From contig NZ_CP046198.1 in the NCBI RefSeq assembly GCF_012569285.1, positions 351,755 through 398,530 of the forward strand: a stretch of 46,776 nucleotides of DNA, written 5' to 3'. The notes beneath the pieces were generated by a model. The model saw nothing but the letters and a program-made list of their open reading frames with translations. It had not been told where the DNA came from and did not search any database. The stretch comes from Enterobacteriaceae endosymbiont of Donacia proxima. Its GTDB lineage: Bacteria > Pseudomonadota > Gammaproteobacteria > Enterobacterales > Enterobacteriaceae. Numbering within the stretch: the first letter of the stretch is position 1; every line of letters begins with the position of its first letter. The position numbers and the translations under genes are program-made. Positions 11,089 through 20,880 of this stretch are shown here, one piece after another.

Positions 11089-12636
11089 TTATTTTATTAT
11101 ATTTTTTAAAGAAAAATCTTTTGCCCCAAAACCTAATAAAAATAATATTAAAATATATAACATAAAAATTAAAAAACAAATACTTAATAAATAAAGAATA
11201 CGTGTTTTGAAAGGAGATAAAATTAACCATTTTTCAGGTAAATTATTAGAAATAAATAATAAAATAATACTTAAAATTATTGTAACTACTAAAATACGAA
11301 ATAAAAAATATAACCAACCCTTTTCGGGTTTATATAATTTTTTTTTAACTAGTGTTTTATATAAAAAAATTACATTTAAAAAAGCAGCAACACATACAGA
11401 TATTGAAAATCCTATATGATGTAGAAAAAAAATAAATATAGGACTTATACATTGAGTAATAATTAATACAAATATATTAATTTGGACTGGCGTTCTTACA
11501 TCTTGTCTTGCATAAAATGCTATTGCTAAAACTTTTGCAATTATTAAAAATAATAATCCGATAGAATATATAATAATATTTTCTTGAGTCATTAATACAT
11601 CAAAATAATTAAATGCTCCATATTGAAATAGTGAAATTAATAATAATTTTGATAAAAACCCTAAAATTAATGAACTAGGTACTATTAATAAAAAACATAA
11701 ACGTAAACCTATATCTATTAATTGATTATATTCATTTTCTTTATTTTGATTAAAAGCATCAGTTAAAGCAGGTAATAATACTATTGTTAGTGCTATACCA
11801 AACATACCAATAGGTAATTCCATAAGACGATCAGAATAATAAATCCAAGTAATTGATCCTGTAATTAAAAAAGAAGAAAAAGCAGAATTAATTAATAAAG
11901 ATATTTGTGTTGCTGCTACTCCAATAATTGCGGTACACATTTTTTTTAAAACTCTTAATACTCCTTTATCAAAATTTTTAAAACTTGGAAATATTAACAT
12001 ATTTATCTTTTTAAGATAAATTAATTGATAAAAAATTTGTGATATTCCCCCAATTAATACAGCCCAAGCTAAAATTAATATTGATGGTTCTAAAAGATTA
12101 GGAAAAATGACAATCAATAATATCATACTTACATTTAACAGAATAGGAGTTATTGCTGGTACAAAAAAATTTTTCCAAATATTTAAAATAGAACTAGCTA
12201 ATGATGATAATGAAATTAATAAAATATATGGAAAAGTCATTTTTAAAATTTTTGATGTAAGTTTTAATTTAAAATCTGTATTTACGAAACCAGGTGCAAT
12301 AATAGAAATAATAAAAGAAGAAAATAATATACCTAATATTACTATTATAGATAGTATGATTATTAATATTCCTAATGTAGAAGCAATAAAATTTTTTGTT
12401 TTTTTATCACTTTTTTTATTTTTATATTCTGCTAATATAGGTGTAAAAGCTTGAGAAAAAGCTCCCTCTGCAAATATACGTCTTAATAAATTAGGTAATT
12501 TAAATGCTATAAAAAATGAATCACTATACATACCAGCACCGAAAACTTTTGCAATAAGACTATCTCTAATAAAACCTAATAATCTAGAAAACAATGTAAT
12601 TATACTAACTGTCGTTAATGACTTTAATAAATTCAT
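11089..12636 (-). CDS. murJ: Lipid II flippase MurJ (MviN)
   Basis: Inner-membrane MOP-family transporter that flips lipid-linked peptidoglycan precursor. The 515-residue protein (E. coli 511) has the family N-terminus: SRLLGFIRDSLIAKVFG, then FKLPNLLRRIFAEGAFSQAF with the conserved arginines and the AEGAFSQAF motif. Further on are QIFYQLIYL, PIGMFGIALTIVLLPAL and FYARQDVRTPVQI. About 14 hydrophobic segments are spread along the protein. AGGA a few bases before 12636 supports the start. With murI it suggests that the cell wall is still made. It is divergent from ribA across 152 bp without a visible riboswitch. Confidence 0.96.
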   Translation of the reverse strand: MNLLKSLTTVSIITLFSRLLGFIRDSLIAKVFGAGMYSDSFFIAFKLPNLLRRIFAEGAFSQAFTPILAEYKNKKSDKKTKNFIASTLGILIIILSIIVILGILFSSFIISIIAPGFVNTDFKLKLTSKILKMTFPYILLISLSSLASSILNIWKNFFVPAITPILLNVSMILLIVIFPNLLEPSILILAWAVLIGGISQIFYQLIYLKKINMLIFPSFKNFDKGVLRVLKKMCTAIIGVAATQISLLINSAFSSFLITGSITWIYYSDRLMELPIGMFGIALTIVLLPALTDAFNQNKENEYNQLIDIGLRLCFLLIVPSSLILGFLSKLLLISLFQYGAFNYFDVLMTQENIIIYSIGLLFLIIAKVLAIAFYARQDVRTPVQINIFVLIITQCISPIFIFFLHHIGFSISVCVAAFLNVIFLYKTLVKKKLYKPEKGWLYFLFRILVVTIILSIILLFISNNLPEKWLILSPFKTRILYLLSICFLIFMLYILILFLLGFGAKDFSLKNIIK

Positions 12637-12788
12637 ATAATTCCTAAAAATAATAGTTTATTATATAAATAAATTATTTTAATAAAAAATTCAATATAAT
12701 AAATTATTTTCTTTTATAAGAATAGTTTTTAACTGTTATTTTTTATTAAAATATTTAAATTTGAATTTAAAAAAAAAGAAAAATATTT

Positions 12789-13385
12789 ATGAATATAAAA
12801 GAAATATCTAGAGCAACATTACCTACAAAATGGGGTAAATTTATTATTATAGGTTTTAAAGAAATAAATACAGGCAATAATCATATTGCTTTAGTAAAAG
12901 GTTTAAAAAATATAGACAAAAATTCAATTATATTAACAAGAATACATTCAGAATGTTTAACTGGAGATGCATTTTATAGTTTACGTTGTGATTGTGGTTT
13001 ACAATTACAATTATCTTTAAATAAAATTTCTCAGGAATCTTGTGGAATATTAATATATCATAGACAAGAAGGAAGAAATATTGGAATTTTAAATAAAATT
13101 AAAGCTTATAATTTACAAGATGAAGGATTAGATACTGTAGAAGCAAATTATAAATTAGGATTTAGTGCAGATGAAAGAAATTTTCTTTCTTGTATAAATA
13201 TATTAAAAATTTTAGGTATTAAAAATATTAAATTATTAACAAATAATCCTTATAAAATTAAAATTTTAAAAAAATATGGAATAAATATTATAGATAGAAT
13301 ACCATTAATTATAAATTATAATATTTATAATTTTAAATATTTAAATACCAAATATTTAAAATTAAAACATTTATTATTTTTATAA
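12789..13385 (+). CDS. ribA: GTP cyclohydrolase II
   Basis: First committed step of riboflavin synthesis: GTP to 2,5-diamino-6-ribosylamino-pyrimidinone phosphate, formate and pyrophosphate. The 198-residue protein (E. coli 196) has the zinc ligands in [17 protein letters not shown] (C56, C67, C69), [10 protein letters not shown], the [10 protein letters not shown] motif and the substrate-binding TNNPYK. It is the stand-alone RibA type, not fused to RibB. It is convergent with sbcB, with only four bases between the stop codons. No other rib gene lies in the window. Confidence 0.95.
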   Translation: MNIKEISRATLPTKWGKFIIIGFKEINTGNNHIALVKGLKNIDKNSIILTRIHSECLTGDAFYSLRCDCGLQLQLSLNKISQESCGILIYHRQEGRNIGILNKIKAYNLQDEGLDTVEANYKLGFSADERNFLSCINILKILGIKNIKLLTNNPYKIKILKKYGINIIDRIPLIINYNIYNFKYLNTKYLKLKHLLFL

Positions 13386-13389
13386 TATT

Positions 13390-14805
13390 TTATGTTTTTA
13401 TATTAAAATGACTTTTAACATATTTAAGTAATTTTTTTAAAGTTAAATTTTTTTTATTACAAGAATTTTTTTCTAAAAGTTTTTGAATTTTATATATATA
13501 ATTTTGAAGAAATTTTTGATTAAATATATTTTTTTGATATATATTCCATGTTTTTTGTTCTATTATATTTAATTCCATAGGAAAGTTTCTTGCTTTATAT
13601 TTAAATAATAAAATATTAGCTCTTTTATCTTTAAAAGATATTTTATTTAAAAAATTAAATTTTTTATTATGTATTTTTTTAAATTTTAAAAGATCTTCAT
13701 TAGAAAAAAAATTATGATATAATTGTTTATCAACATTATAAATATTGGTTTCAATATATTTTGTAGTAAAATAAAATATAAAATTTTCTATAATTTTTTT
13801 TATTTTTAAAAAATTTTTTTGTAATAAAATAAAATTATTTATATAAAATAAATTATTAAATTTTAAACGATTAAAATCTGTTTGTTTCAGAAAATTAAAT
13901 GGTAATAATAAAGGAACTTTATTTAAGTTAATAAACTGTATATATGAAAAAATATATTTTTGATATAATTGGTTTTTTTTTTTAAAAATATGTAAAAAAT
14001 AATTTACATTTTTTATTAAATTAAAAGTAACTAATATATTTTTATTTTGTGGATGCCAAAATAATGGAGTTATACAATTTATATTATTATCTTTATTTTT
14101 ATAAAGATTACTAATATGAATTAAAATTTGAATTTTTGATAAATTTATAATTTTTATTAATTCTTTTTTACATCTATATTTAAAAAAATATTTAAATAAT
14201 AATGGTTGTTTATTTTTAATTAATTTTGTAATAGATATTGTAGTATATACATCAGATAATGCATCATGAACTTTATTTGATAATATATGATTTAATTTCG
14301 CTATCTTTTCAAGATTAAAAATAGGAATTTTATTCATTTTAGGCCAAAAAATTCCATTAGGTCTTAATACGTAACATGCTCTAACTAAATTAAGTATATC
14401 CCATCTACTATTATTATTTTTCCAAAACCAACTATATGGATCATAAAAATTTCGATAAAATAGAAATTTACTAAATTCATCATCAAAAGAAAGATTGTTA
14501 TATCCAACAATACAAGTATTAGGATGTAAAAATATATCATGAATGTAATTTGCAAATGTATTTTCTTGGAATCCTTTTAAATTTACCATATATGGATTTA
14601 TATGATGTATTATAATTGATTTTGGGTCAGGTAAATAATCACTAGGTAATTTACAGTAAAGAACTACAGGTTTATGAATAATATTCAAATTAATATCAGT
14701 TCGTATACAAGCAAACTGGGCAATTCTATCTTTTTTAGGATTTAAACCAAAAGTTTCATAATCATAAAATAAAAAATTAAATTTTAATTTTTTTTTCTTT
14801 AACAT
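13390..14805 (-). CDS. sbcB: Exodeoxyribonuclease I
   Basis: Single-strand-specific 3'-5' DNA exonuclease used in repair and recombination. The 471-residue protein (E. coli 475) keeps the DEDDh catalytic set: FYDYETFG (D15, E17), YNNLSFDDE (D108), and KVHDALSDVYTT (H180, D185). YRNFYDPYSWFW and SRWDILNLVRACYVLRP are also shared. The C-terminal two thirds are much less conserved and very rich in Asn, Lys, Phe and Ile, as expected under strong A+T drift. It is divergent from tRNA-Ser. Keeping ExoI in so reduced a genome is not universal among symbionts. Confidence 0.93.
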   Translation of the reverse strand: MLKKKKLKFNFLFYDYETFGLNPKKDRIAQFACIRTDINLNIIHKPVVLYCKLPSDYLPDPKSIIIHHINPYMVNLKGFQENTFANYIHDIFLHPNTCIVGYNNLSFDDEFSKFLFYRNFYDPYSWFWKNNNSRWDILNLVRACYVLRPNGIFWPKMNKIPIFNLEKIAKLNHILSNKVHDALSDVYTTISITKLIKNKQPLLFKYFFKYRCKKELIKIINLSKIQILIHISNLYKNKDNNINCITPLFWHPQNKNILVTFNLIKNVNYFLHIFKKKNQLYQKYIFSYIQFINLNKVPLLLPFNFLKQTDFNRLKFNNLFYINNFILLQKNFLKIKKIIENFIFYFTTKYIETNIYNVDKQLYHNFFSNEDLLKFKKIHNKKFNFLNKISFKDKRANILLFKYKARNFPMELNIIEQKTWNIYQKNIFNQKFLQNYIYKIQKLLEKNSCNKKNLTLKKLLKYVKSHFNIKT

Positions 14806-14860
14806 AGTATATAATACTATTATATTATTAATATTTTTACAATAATTATTAATTAATTAT

Positions 14861-14945
14861 GGTGAGATGGCCGAGTGGTTGAAGGCGCATGCCTGGAAAG
14901 CATGTATATGGAAGCATATCAGGGGTTCGAATCCCCTTCTCACCG
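14861..14945 (+). tRNA. serW: tRNA-Ser (anticodon GGA)
   Basis: Cloverleaf seen directly. The acceptor stem GGTGAGA pairs with TCTCACC. The anticodon stem CATGC/GCATG (14888-14892 / 14900-14904) encloses loop CTGGAAA with anticodon GGA at 14895-14897. A long variable arm typical of serine tRNAs is present, and the T arm GGGGTTCGAATCCCC is perfect. It is close to E. coli tRNA-Ser(GGA), which reads UCC and UCU. The discriminator G is followed by AAAAT, so the terminal CCA is not encoded, unlike in E. coli. The symbol follows one of the two E. coli GGA genes and is nominal. Confidence 0.97.
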
Positions 14946-14994
14946 AAAATAAATTATATATATTAACTATTTTAAAATATGATATCAAAATATT

Positions 14995-15570
14995 ATGTTT
15001 GATATAAATTTAACTAAAATAATGTATAAATACGGTTATTTTATAGTATTATTAAGTTCTTTAATTGAATGGGAAACATTTATTATTATTGCTGGTATGT
15101 TAGCTCATAAAAAAATTTTAAATTTAAATAATATTATAATTATTACTATTATTTGTTCTGTTTTAAGTAATCAAATATTATTTTTTATAGGTAAAAAATA
15201 CAGTAAAAATTTTTTATCTTTTTTTAAAAATTATAATTTAAAAATTAAAAAATATCGTATTTTTTTTAAAAAATATCCTTATTTTTTTATTATTATAACA
15301 AGATTTATTTATGGATTCAGATTAATAATACCAATAACAATGGGTATCGCTAATATTTCTAATATTAAATTTTTTTTCTTAAATATTATTGGAGCTTTTA
15401 TTTGGACTATTTTTTTTACTGTTTCTGGATATTTTTTTGGTGAAATTATATCTAAATGGATAAAAGATACTACTAAAATTATTAAATATTTCTTATTTGT
15501 TTTTTTATTATTAATAATAATTTTTTTTTTATTCAAAATTATAAAAAAAAAAATTAACTATTTAAAATAG
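14995..15570 (+). CDS. yohD: DedA-family inner-membrane protein, YohD-like
   Basis: DedA proteins are polytopic inner-membrane proteins linked to proton-motive force maintenance and undecaprenyl-phosphate or lipid flipping in the wider family. The 191-residue protein aligns with E. coli YohD from the first residues: YKYGYFIVLLSSLIEWETF, then the DedA signature TRFIYGFRLIIPITMGIANI and GAFIWTIFFTVSGYFFGE. Five or so hydrophobic segments and a lysine-rich C-terminus are visible. There is no clear ribosome site, and the start codon lies in the loop of an 8-bp hairpin (14982-14989 / 14998-15005). It is convergent with nuoN, with two bases between stop codons. The exact DedA paralogue is less certain than the family. 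Confidence 0.85.
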   Translation: MFDINLTKIMYKYGYFIVLLSSLIEWETFIIIAGMLAHKKILNLNNIIIITIICSVLSNQILFFIGKKYSKNFLSFFKNYNLKIKKYRIFFKKYPYFFIIITRFIYGFRLIIPITMGIANISNIKFFFLNIIGAFIWTIFFTVSGYFFGEIISKWIKDTTKIIKYFLFVFLLLIIIFFLFKIIKKKINYLK

Positions 15571-15572
15571 TA

Positions 15573-17051
15573 TTATACAATATAATTTGTAATTAACTTT
15601 ATTAAAAGTTCGGGATATAATCCTAATATAATTGTTATAATTGCAAATAATAATAATAAATTTTTTATAAAAAAATAATAGTTATTTTTTTTTGTTTTAG
15701 TAAGATAAAAATCTTTATTTATTTTAGATGGTTTTAAATATAAACTTATAATTATATTTAAATAATAATATATTCCCATAGAACTTCCGAATATAACTAT
15801 ATAAGTTAAATACCACATTTTCATTTTTATACTTAAAGCTATTAAATAAAATTTTGAAATAAATCCTATAGTAAAAGGAATTCCAGCTAAAGATAACAAC
15901 ATTATAGTTAAAATAAAAGTTAAAATTGGATCATACCAAAATAAACCACGATAATAATATAATTTATCTATATTTATTTCATTAACATTTAAACTAGAAA
16001 ATATACTCATTACACCTAAAATACCTAAATTATTTATCAGATATCCAAAAATATATATTGACATCATTTCTAGTGAAAAAATATGTGTTTCATATTTTTG
16101 ATTATAAATTAACATTATAAACATATACCCTATATGTGCTATAGATGAATATGCTAGTAAACGTTTAATATTATTTTTAGCTGTAATACCCATAATATTA
16201 CCAAATAATATTGATAATATTGATAATAAAATTAGTATTTGTAGTACAAAAGATTGCATATAATGCATATATGCAAAATTAATTAAAAATTTAAACAAAA
16301 ATACAAAAATTGATATTTTGCTAAATGTAGATAAAAATAATGTAATAATTATTGGTGATCCTTGATAAACATCTGGAGTCCATAAATGAAATGGAAATAT
16401 TGATAATTTAAATCCTAAACTGATTATTATTAATAATAAACCAATTATTGTTAAATAATTTATGGAAAAAAAATTATGAATTATATCATTATTTAATAAA
16501 TTAACAAAATGTAAGCTACCATTATCTAAATATATAAAAGATATTCCTAATATTAAAAATGATGATACTAACATAGAAAGTATTGTATACTTAATACTAG
16601 CTTCTAATGCATATTTTAATTTTAAATTATAAAATATTAAACCAAAAATAGGTATAGATATTAATTCAATACCAATTAACATTGATATTAAATTATTAGC
16701 ATCTAATAATACTAAATTTCCTATAGATGAGATCATAATTAATAAATAGAATTCATCTTTATTATATCGAATAATAGACAACCATTTATAAGCTAGTAAA
16801 CATACTATTATATTATTCAATAATAATATAATTTTATAAAAAATTGAATATTTATCTTGTAAAAATAAATTATTTATAAAAAAATTATTATTTTTTATAT
16901 AAAAAAAAGATATTATTGTAAATACAAATCCAATAATTGTAATAATTAAACTTGTTATATTATCACGTTTTATTGTTACTTTAATTAATAAAAATATTAA
17001 TGATATAATAATAATAATTAAAGGTATTAATGGTATTAGTAATTTGGTCAT
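15573..17051 (-). CDS. nuoN: NADH-quinone oxidoreductase subunit N
   Basis: Antiporter-like proton-pumping subunit of the complex I membrane arm. It has 492 residues (E. coli 485) and about 14 hydrophobic segments. The key charged residues are visible in the LIGIELISIP segment (Glu) and LGFKLSIFPFHLWTPDVYQG (Lys). IKRLLAYSSIAHIGYM is the typical broken-helix region. It is the last gene of the operon; the next gene, yohD, converges on it with no space for a terminator. Confidence 0.96.
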   Translation of the reverse strand: MTKLLIPLIPLIIIIISLIFLLIKVTIKRDNITSLIITIIGFVFTIISFFYIKNNNFFINNLFLQDKYSIFYKIILLLNNIIVCLLAYKWLSIIRYNKDEFYLLIMISSIGNLVLLDANNLISMLIGIELISIPIFGLIFYNLKLKYALEASIKYTILSMLVSSFLILGISFIYLDNGSLHFVNLLNNDIIHNFFSINYLTIIGLLLIIISLGFKLSIFPFHLWTPDVYQGSPIIITLFLSTFSKISIFVFLFKFLINFAYMHYMQSFVLQILILLSILSILFGNIMGITAKNNIKRLLAYSSIAHIGYMFIMLIYNQKYETHIFSLEMMSIYIFGYLINNLGILGVMSIFSSLNVNEINIDKLYYYRGLFWYDPILTFILTIMLLSLAGIPFTIGFISKFYLIALSIKMKMWYLTYIVIFGSSMGIYYYLNIIISLYLKPSKINKDFYLTKTKKNNYYFFIKNLLLLFAIITIILGLYPELLIKLITNYIV

Positions 17052-17102
17052 AAAATATTCTATTTTATTTAAAAATTTATTAAAAATAATATATACACTT
17101 GA

Positions 17103-18620
17103 TTAATAATTCATCATTATAATTCTATTATATATATTATTAATAGTATTATTTGATATATTTAAAATAAATTGTGGATAAAAACCTAAAATTATTAACA
17201 ATATTAATAATATGAATAAAATAATTTTTTCTCTTAAAAACATATTTTTTTTTAAAATATTTATTTTAGTTTTAGAACCATAAAAAATTTTTTGTATCAT
17301 ATTTAATGAATAAATACTAGAAAATAATAAACTAAAAGTAGTAATACATGCATAAATAGGATATTTATAAAATATTCCTAATAAAATTAAAAATTCTCCT
17401 ATAAAATTTCCTGTACCAGGAATACCGATACTAGCTAGAGCAAAAAAAATAAAAAAACCTGGTAATGTATTTATATTATTCCATATTCCACCCATTAATT
17501 TTATATTACGTGTTTTTAATTTTTCATATAGCTGCCCACAAAGAATAAATTGTGCAGAAGCAGAAATACCATGTGATATTATTTGTATAATTACACCTTG
17601 ATAAGCTAGTTTATTAAAACTATAGATCCCGATTAAAATATATCCCATATGGGATATGGATGTATATGCTATAATTTTTTTTATATCATTTTGAATATAA
17701 GCCATCCATGATCCATAAAAAATACTAAATATTCCTAATAATATTGCAATAAATGAAAATTTTAAAGATGATATAGGAAATAATGGTAATGTAAATCTTA
17801 ATAAACCATAAGCAGCTGTTTTGAGTAAAATACCTGCTAAATCGACAGATCCTGCTGTTGGAGCCTGACTATGTGTATTAGGCAACCATCCATGAAATGG
17901 AATAATAGGCATTTTAACTGCAAATGCGATAAAAAAAGATAACATTAATAAAAATTCTGTCTTTAAATCTAAATGATTATTTAATAAAGCATTATATTCA
18001 AAAGTTAATACACCAGTAGATTTATAATGAGCAAAAACTAAAGTTAGAATTCCACATAACATTAATAAACCACTAGATTGTGTATAAATAAAAAATTTAG
18101 TTGCTGCTTTAATACGACTATTTCCTTTAATATCTTTATGTCCCCATAAAGATATTAAAAAATACATAGGTAATAACATTATTTCCCAAAATAAAAAAAA
18201 TAAAAACATATCTACAGATAAAAATACACCAATAACACTACTTAAAACCCATAATAAATTTAAATGAAAAAAACCATGGAGTTTTTTAATTTCATTCCAA
18301 GAGCATATTACAGCCATTATACCTAATAATCCAGTTAAATTTATCATTATTAATGATAATCCATCTATAGCTAGATGAAAATGTATTCCAAATATTGGAA
18401 TCCAATTTAATATAAATTCTGACATCCATGTAGGATATAAAAAAAATATATGATTTTTAAAATTATATGTATATAAAATTAATTTAATAATTGATATTAT
18501 AAAAATAAAACTAATAGAAATTAAAGATATCCAACGAGGAAATTTATAATTTATTTTTTCACTTTGCCAACAAATTAAACCACTAAAAAAAGGAATTAAT
18601 ATAAACCAGGGTAATAACAT
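17103..18620 (-). CDS. nuoM: NADH-quinone oxidoreductase subunit M
   Basis: Antiporter-like proton-pumping subunit of the complex I membrane arm. It has 505 residues (E. coli 509). The conserved glutamate is in FWEIMLLPMYFLISLWG and the lysine in AVKMPIIPFHGWLPNTHSQAP, followed by GSVDLAGILLKTAAYGLLRF and the KKIIAYTSISHMGYI segment. It lies between nuoL and nuoN with gaps of about 50 bases each, both A/T only. Confidence 0.97.
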   Translation of the reverse strand: MLLPWFILIPFFSGLICWQSEKINYKFPRWISLISISFIFIISIIKLILYTYNFKNHIFFLYPTWMSEFILNWIPIFGIHFHLAIDGLSLIMINLTGLLGIMAVICSWNEIKKLHGFFHLNLLWVLSSVIGVFLSVDMFLFFLFWEIMLLPMYFLISLWGHKDIKGNSRIKAATKFFIYTQSSGLLMLCGILTLVFAHYKSTGVLTFEYNALLNNHLDLKTEFLLMLSFFIAFAVKMPIIPFHGWLPNTHSQAPTAGSVDLAGILLKTAAYGLLRFTLPLFPISSLKFSFIAILLGIFSIFYGSWMAYIQNDIKKIIAYTSISHMGYILIGIYSFNKLAYQGVIIQIISHGISASAQFILCGQLYEKLKTRNIKLMGGIWNNINTLPGFFIFFALASIGIPGTGNFIGEFLILLGIFYKYPIYACITTFSLLFSSIYSLNMIQKIFYGSKTKINILKKNMFLREKIILFILLILLIILGFYPQFILNISNNTINNIYNRIIMMNY

Positions 18621-18670
18621 AAAATTTCCTAATTATATTCTTATTATTTAATATATAAAAATTAAATTTA

Positions 18671-20554
18671 TTATATAAAATAATATTGATTATTGATAAA
18701 TATTGTTAAATATACTAAAATTATTATTGTTCCTATATATATAGATAATATATACCAACTAATACGTCCATTTTCACTTATTAATAATAAACATCCTATT
18801 TTATTTAAAATATTTATAAATAAATAATCTATTATTTTGGATATAGGATCATTTTTTATTATTAATAAAAATTTTTTAAAAACATTTGTAAATATATTTT
18901 TATAAATATAATCTATATAGTAACTATTAAAAAAAAAATTATTTATAAAATAAAAATAATAACAATAATTTTTAAAAATTTTTTTGATTAAAAAATTATT
19001 TTTAATATAAAAAATATATAATAAACAACTATTAATTAAAATTAATATAGATGTTATTTCTAAAATAAAATAATTTTTATGATTTAAAATTAATAATTTA
19101 CTAGGAAATAAAAATTTTTGTTTTATTGGTAAAAATACTACCCCTATATAACTAGATAATATTGTTAATATTATTAACGGAATATTATGTATAAATGTAT
19201 TATTTTTAATTTTATTAAAGTAAATATTACTTTCACCATAAAAAATTTTATAAACCATACGAATAGTATATAATGAAGTTAAAACACTACCTATAAAACT
19301 AATAAAAAAAAGAAACTTATATTTATTTATAAATATTTCATATAATATCTTTTCTTTCGTAAAACTACTCATAGTAATAAAAGGTAATGAAATTAAAGAT
19401 ATTGATCCAAATAAAAAAATATAGTATATAAATGGAAAATACTTTTTCATTCCTCCCATTCTAAGTATATCTTGTTCATTATTACATAAAAATATAATAG
19501 AAGCAACACATAAAAAAAGTAATGCTTTAAAAAAAGCATGTGATATTACGTGAAATAAAGAAGCTTTCCATAAATTAACACCTAATGCTAAAAACATATA
19601 ACCAATTTGACTCATTGTAGAATATGCTAAAATACGTTTAATATTATTTTGTATTAATGCAGAATAACCAGATAGTAATATTGTTATTGAACCGATAATA
19701 CTACATAAAAAAAGGATATGATTATTCATTAAAAATAAAATGTTATTACGTAAAATTAAATAAATACCAGCGGTAACCATAGTAGCAGCATGAATAAGTG
19801 CAGAAACAGGAGTAGGTCCAACCATCGCATCTATCAACCAAGTATTTAATGGAAACTGAGCTGACTTACTTAAAGATCCTATAATAATCATTATAGCTAT
19901 TATTTTTAAATAAAATGCTTTATAATAAATTAAAGATGATGTAGAAATATTTAATATTTCCGAAAAATTAAAAGTATTAAATATTCTAAATATAAAAAAC
20001 ATTCCAATAATTAAAAAAATATCACTGAAACGAGTTATTAAAAATACTTTTATAGCAGATAATCCATTTAATGGTTTTTTATAAAAAAAACCTATTAATA
20101 AATAGGAACATACTCCTACTCCTTCCCAACCAAAGAACATTAAAATAAAATTATCAGCTAAAATAAGTAATGTCATATTAGCAATAAATAAATTAGTATA
20201 TGCAAAAAATCTAGAATATCCTTCTTTATTTTGCATATACCAAATAGAAAATATATGGATAAAAAATCCTACCCATGTAGTAATAAATAACATAACTAAT
20301 GACAACATATCTAAATATAGATTAAAATTAATATTAAAAGAATCAATATTTAATATTTCCCATAAAGATTGTTTGTAAAACAATAATTTATTTTGTAAAA
20401 AAATATATCCTATTATTAATGTTAATATTGCACTTATACCAATGAAAATAATTCCAATTATTGAAATTTGAGTTTTATTTAAATAATTAGAAAATAATGA
20501 TAATATTAAGAAACTAATTAATGGCATTAAAATAATTAAAAAAAGAAATTTCAT
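18671..20554 (-). CDS. nuoL: NADH-quinone oxidoreductase subunit L
   Basis: Distal antiporter-like subunit of complex I carrying the long lateral helix. It has 627 residues (E. coli 613). Landmarks are FGWEGVGVCSYLLIGF (Glu), SLSKSAQFPLNTWLIDAM (Lys), GPTPVSALIHAATMVTAG and IKRILAYSTMSQIGYMF. The C-terminal 150 residues, which form the lateral helix region, are present though strongly diverged. The start overlaps the nuoK stop by 4 bases, so translation is probably coupled. Confidence 0.97.
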   Translation of the reverse strand: MKFLFLIILMPLISFLILSLFSNYLNKTQISIIGIIFIGISAILTLIIGYIFLQNKLLFYKQSLWEILNIDSFNINFNLYLDMLSLVMLFITTWVGFFIHIFSIWYMQNKEGYSRFFAYTNLFIANMTLLILADNFILMFFGWEGVGVCSYLLIGFFYKKPLNGLSAIKVFLITRFSDIFLIIGMFFIFRIFNTFNFSEILNISTSSLIYYKAFYLKIIAIMIIIGSLSKSAQFPLNTWLIDAMVGPTPVSALIHAATMVTAGIYLILRNNILFLMNNHILFLCSIIGSITILLSGYSALIQNNIKRILAYSTMSQIGYMFLALGVNLWKASLFHVISHAFFKALLFLCVASIIFLCNNEQDILRMGGMKKYFPFIYYIFLFGSISLISLPFITMSSFTKEKILYEIFINKYKFLFFISFIGSVLTSLYTIRMVYKIFYGESNIYFNKIKNNTFIHNIPLIILTILSSYIGVVFLPIKQKFLFPSKLLILNHKNYFILEITSILILINSCLLYIFYIKNNFLIKKIFKNYCYYFYFINNFFFNSYYIDYIYKNIFTNVFKKFLLIIKNDPISKIIDYLFINILNKIGCLLLISENGRISWYILSIYIGTIIILVYLTIFINNQYYFI

Positions 20555-20853
20555 CCATTCATCTCACTAATTGAATCAATATTAATATTATTTTTATAAT
20601 AATATAATTTTATTAATAAAATTAAACCTATACAAGTTTCTATAGCTGATATACTAATAGATATGATATACATAATTTCTCCTTCTGTTTGTTTCCAGTA
20701 ATTCCCAGAAACTATACATGATAAAGCAGCAGCATTAATCATTAACTCAGAACAAATTAAAATATATAACATATTATTTCTAATTAATATGCCTGTTAAT
20801 CCGATAGTAAATATTATAATAATAAATATTAAAATATGATATAGAGGTATCAT
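20551..20853 (-). CDS. nuoK: NADH-quinone oxidoreductase subunit K
   Basis: Small three-helix membrane subunit of the complex I proton path. It has 100 residues, the same as E. coli. The two functional glutamates lie in ICSELMINAAAL and ISAIETCIGLILL, and NYWKQTEGEIMYI and the C-terminal NIDSISEMNG are nearly identical to E. coli. It overlaps nuoL by 4 bases. Confidence 0.96.
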   Translation of the reverse strand: MIPLYHILIFIIIIFTIGLTGILIRNNMLYILICSELMINAAALSCIVSGNYWKQTEGEIMYIISISISAIETCIGLILLIKLYYYKNNINIDSISEMNG

Positions 20854-20880
20854 TTTATATTCTTCTTTATTGTATAAAAA

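Noticed and set aside
12107..12454. 115-codon plus-strand frame inside murJ
   Set aside because: murJ is clearly coding on the minus strand here; the opposite frame resembles no known protein.
12637..12788. FMN riboswitch upstream of ribA
   Set aside because: The region is nearly pure A/T with none of the conserved GC-rich RFN helices.
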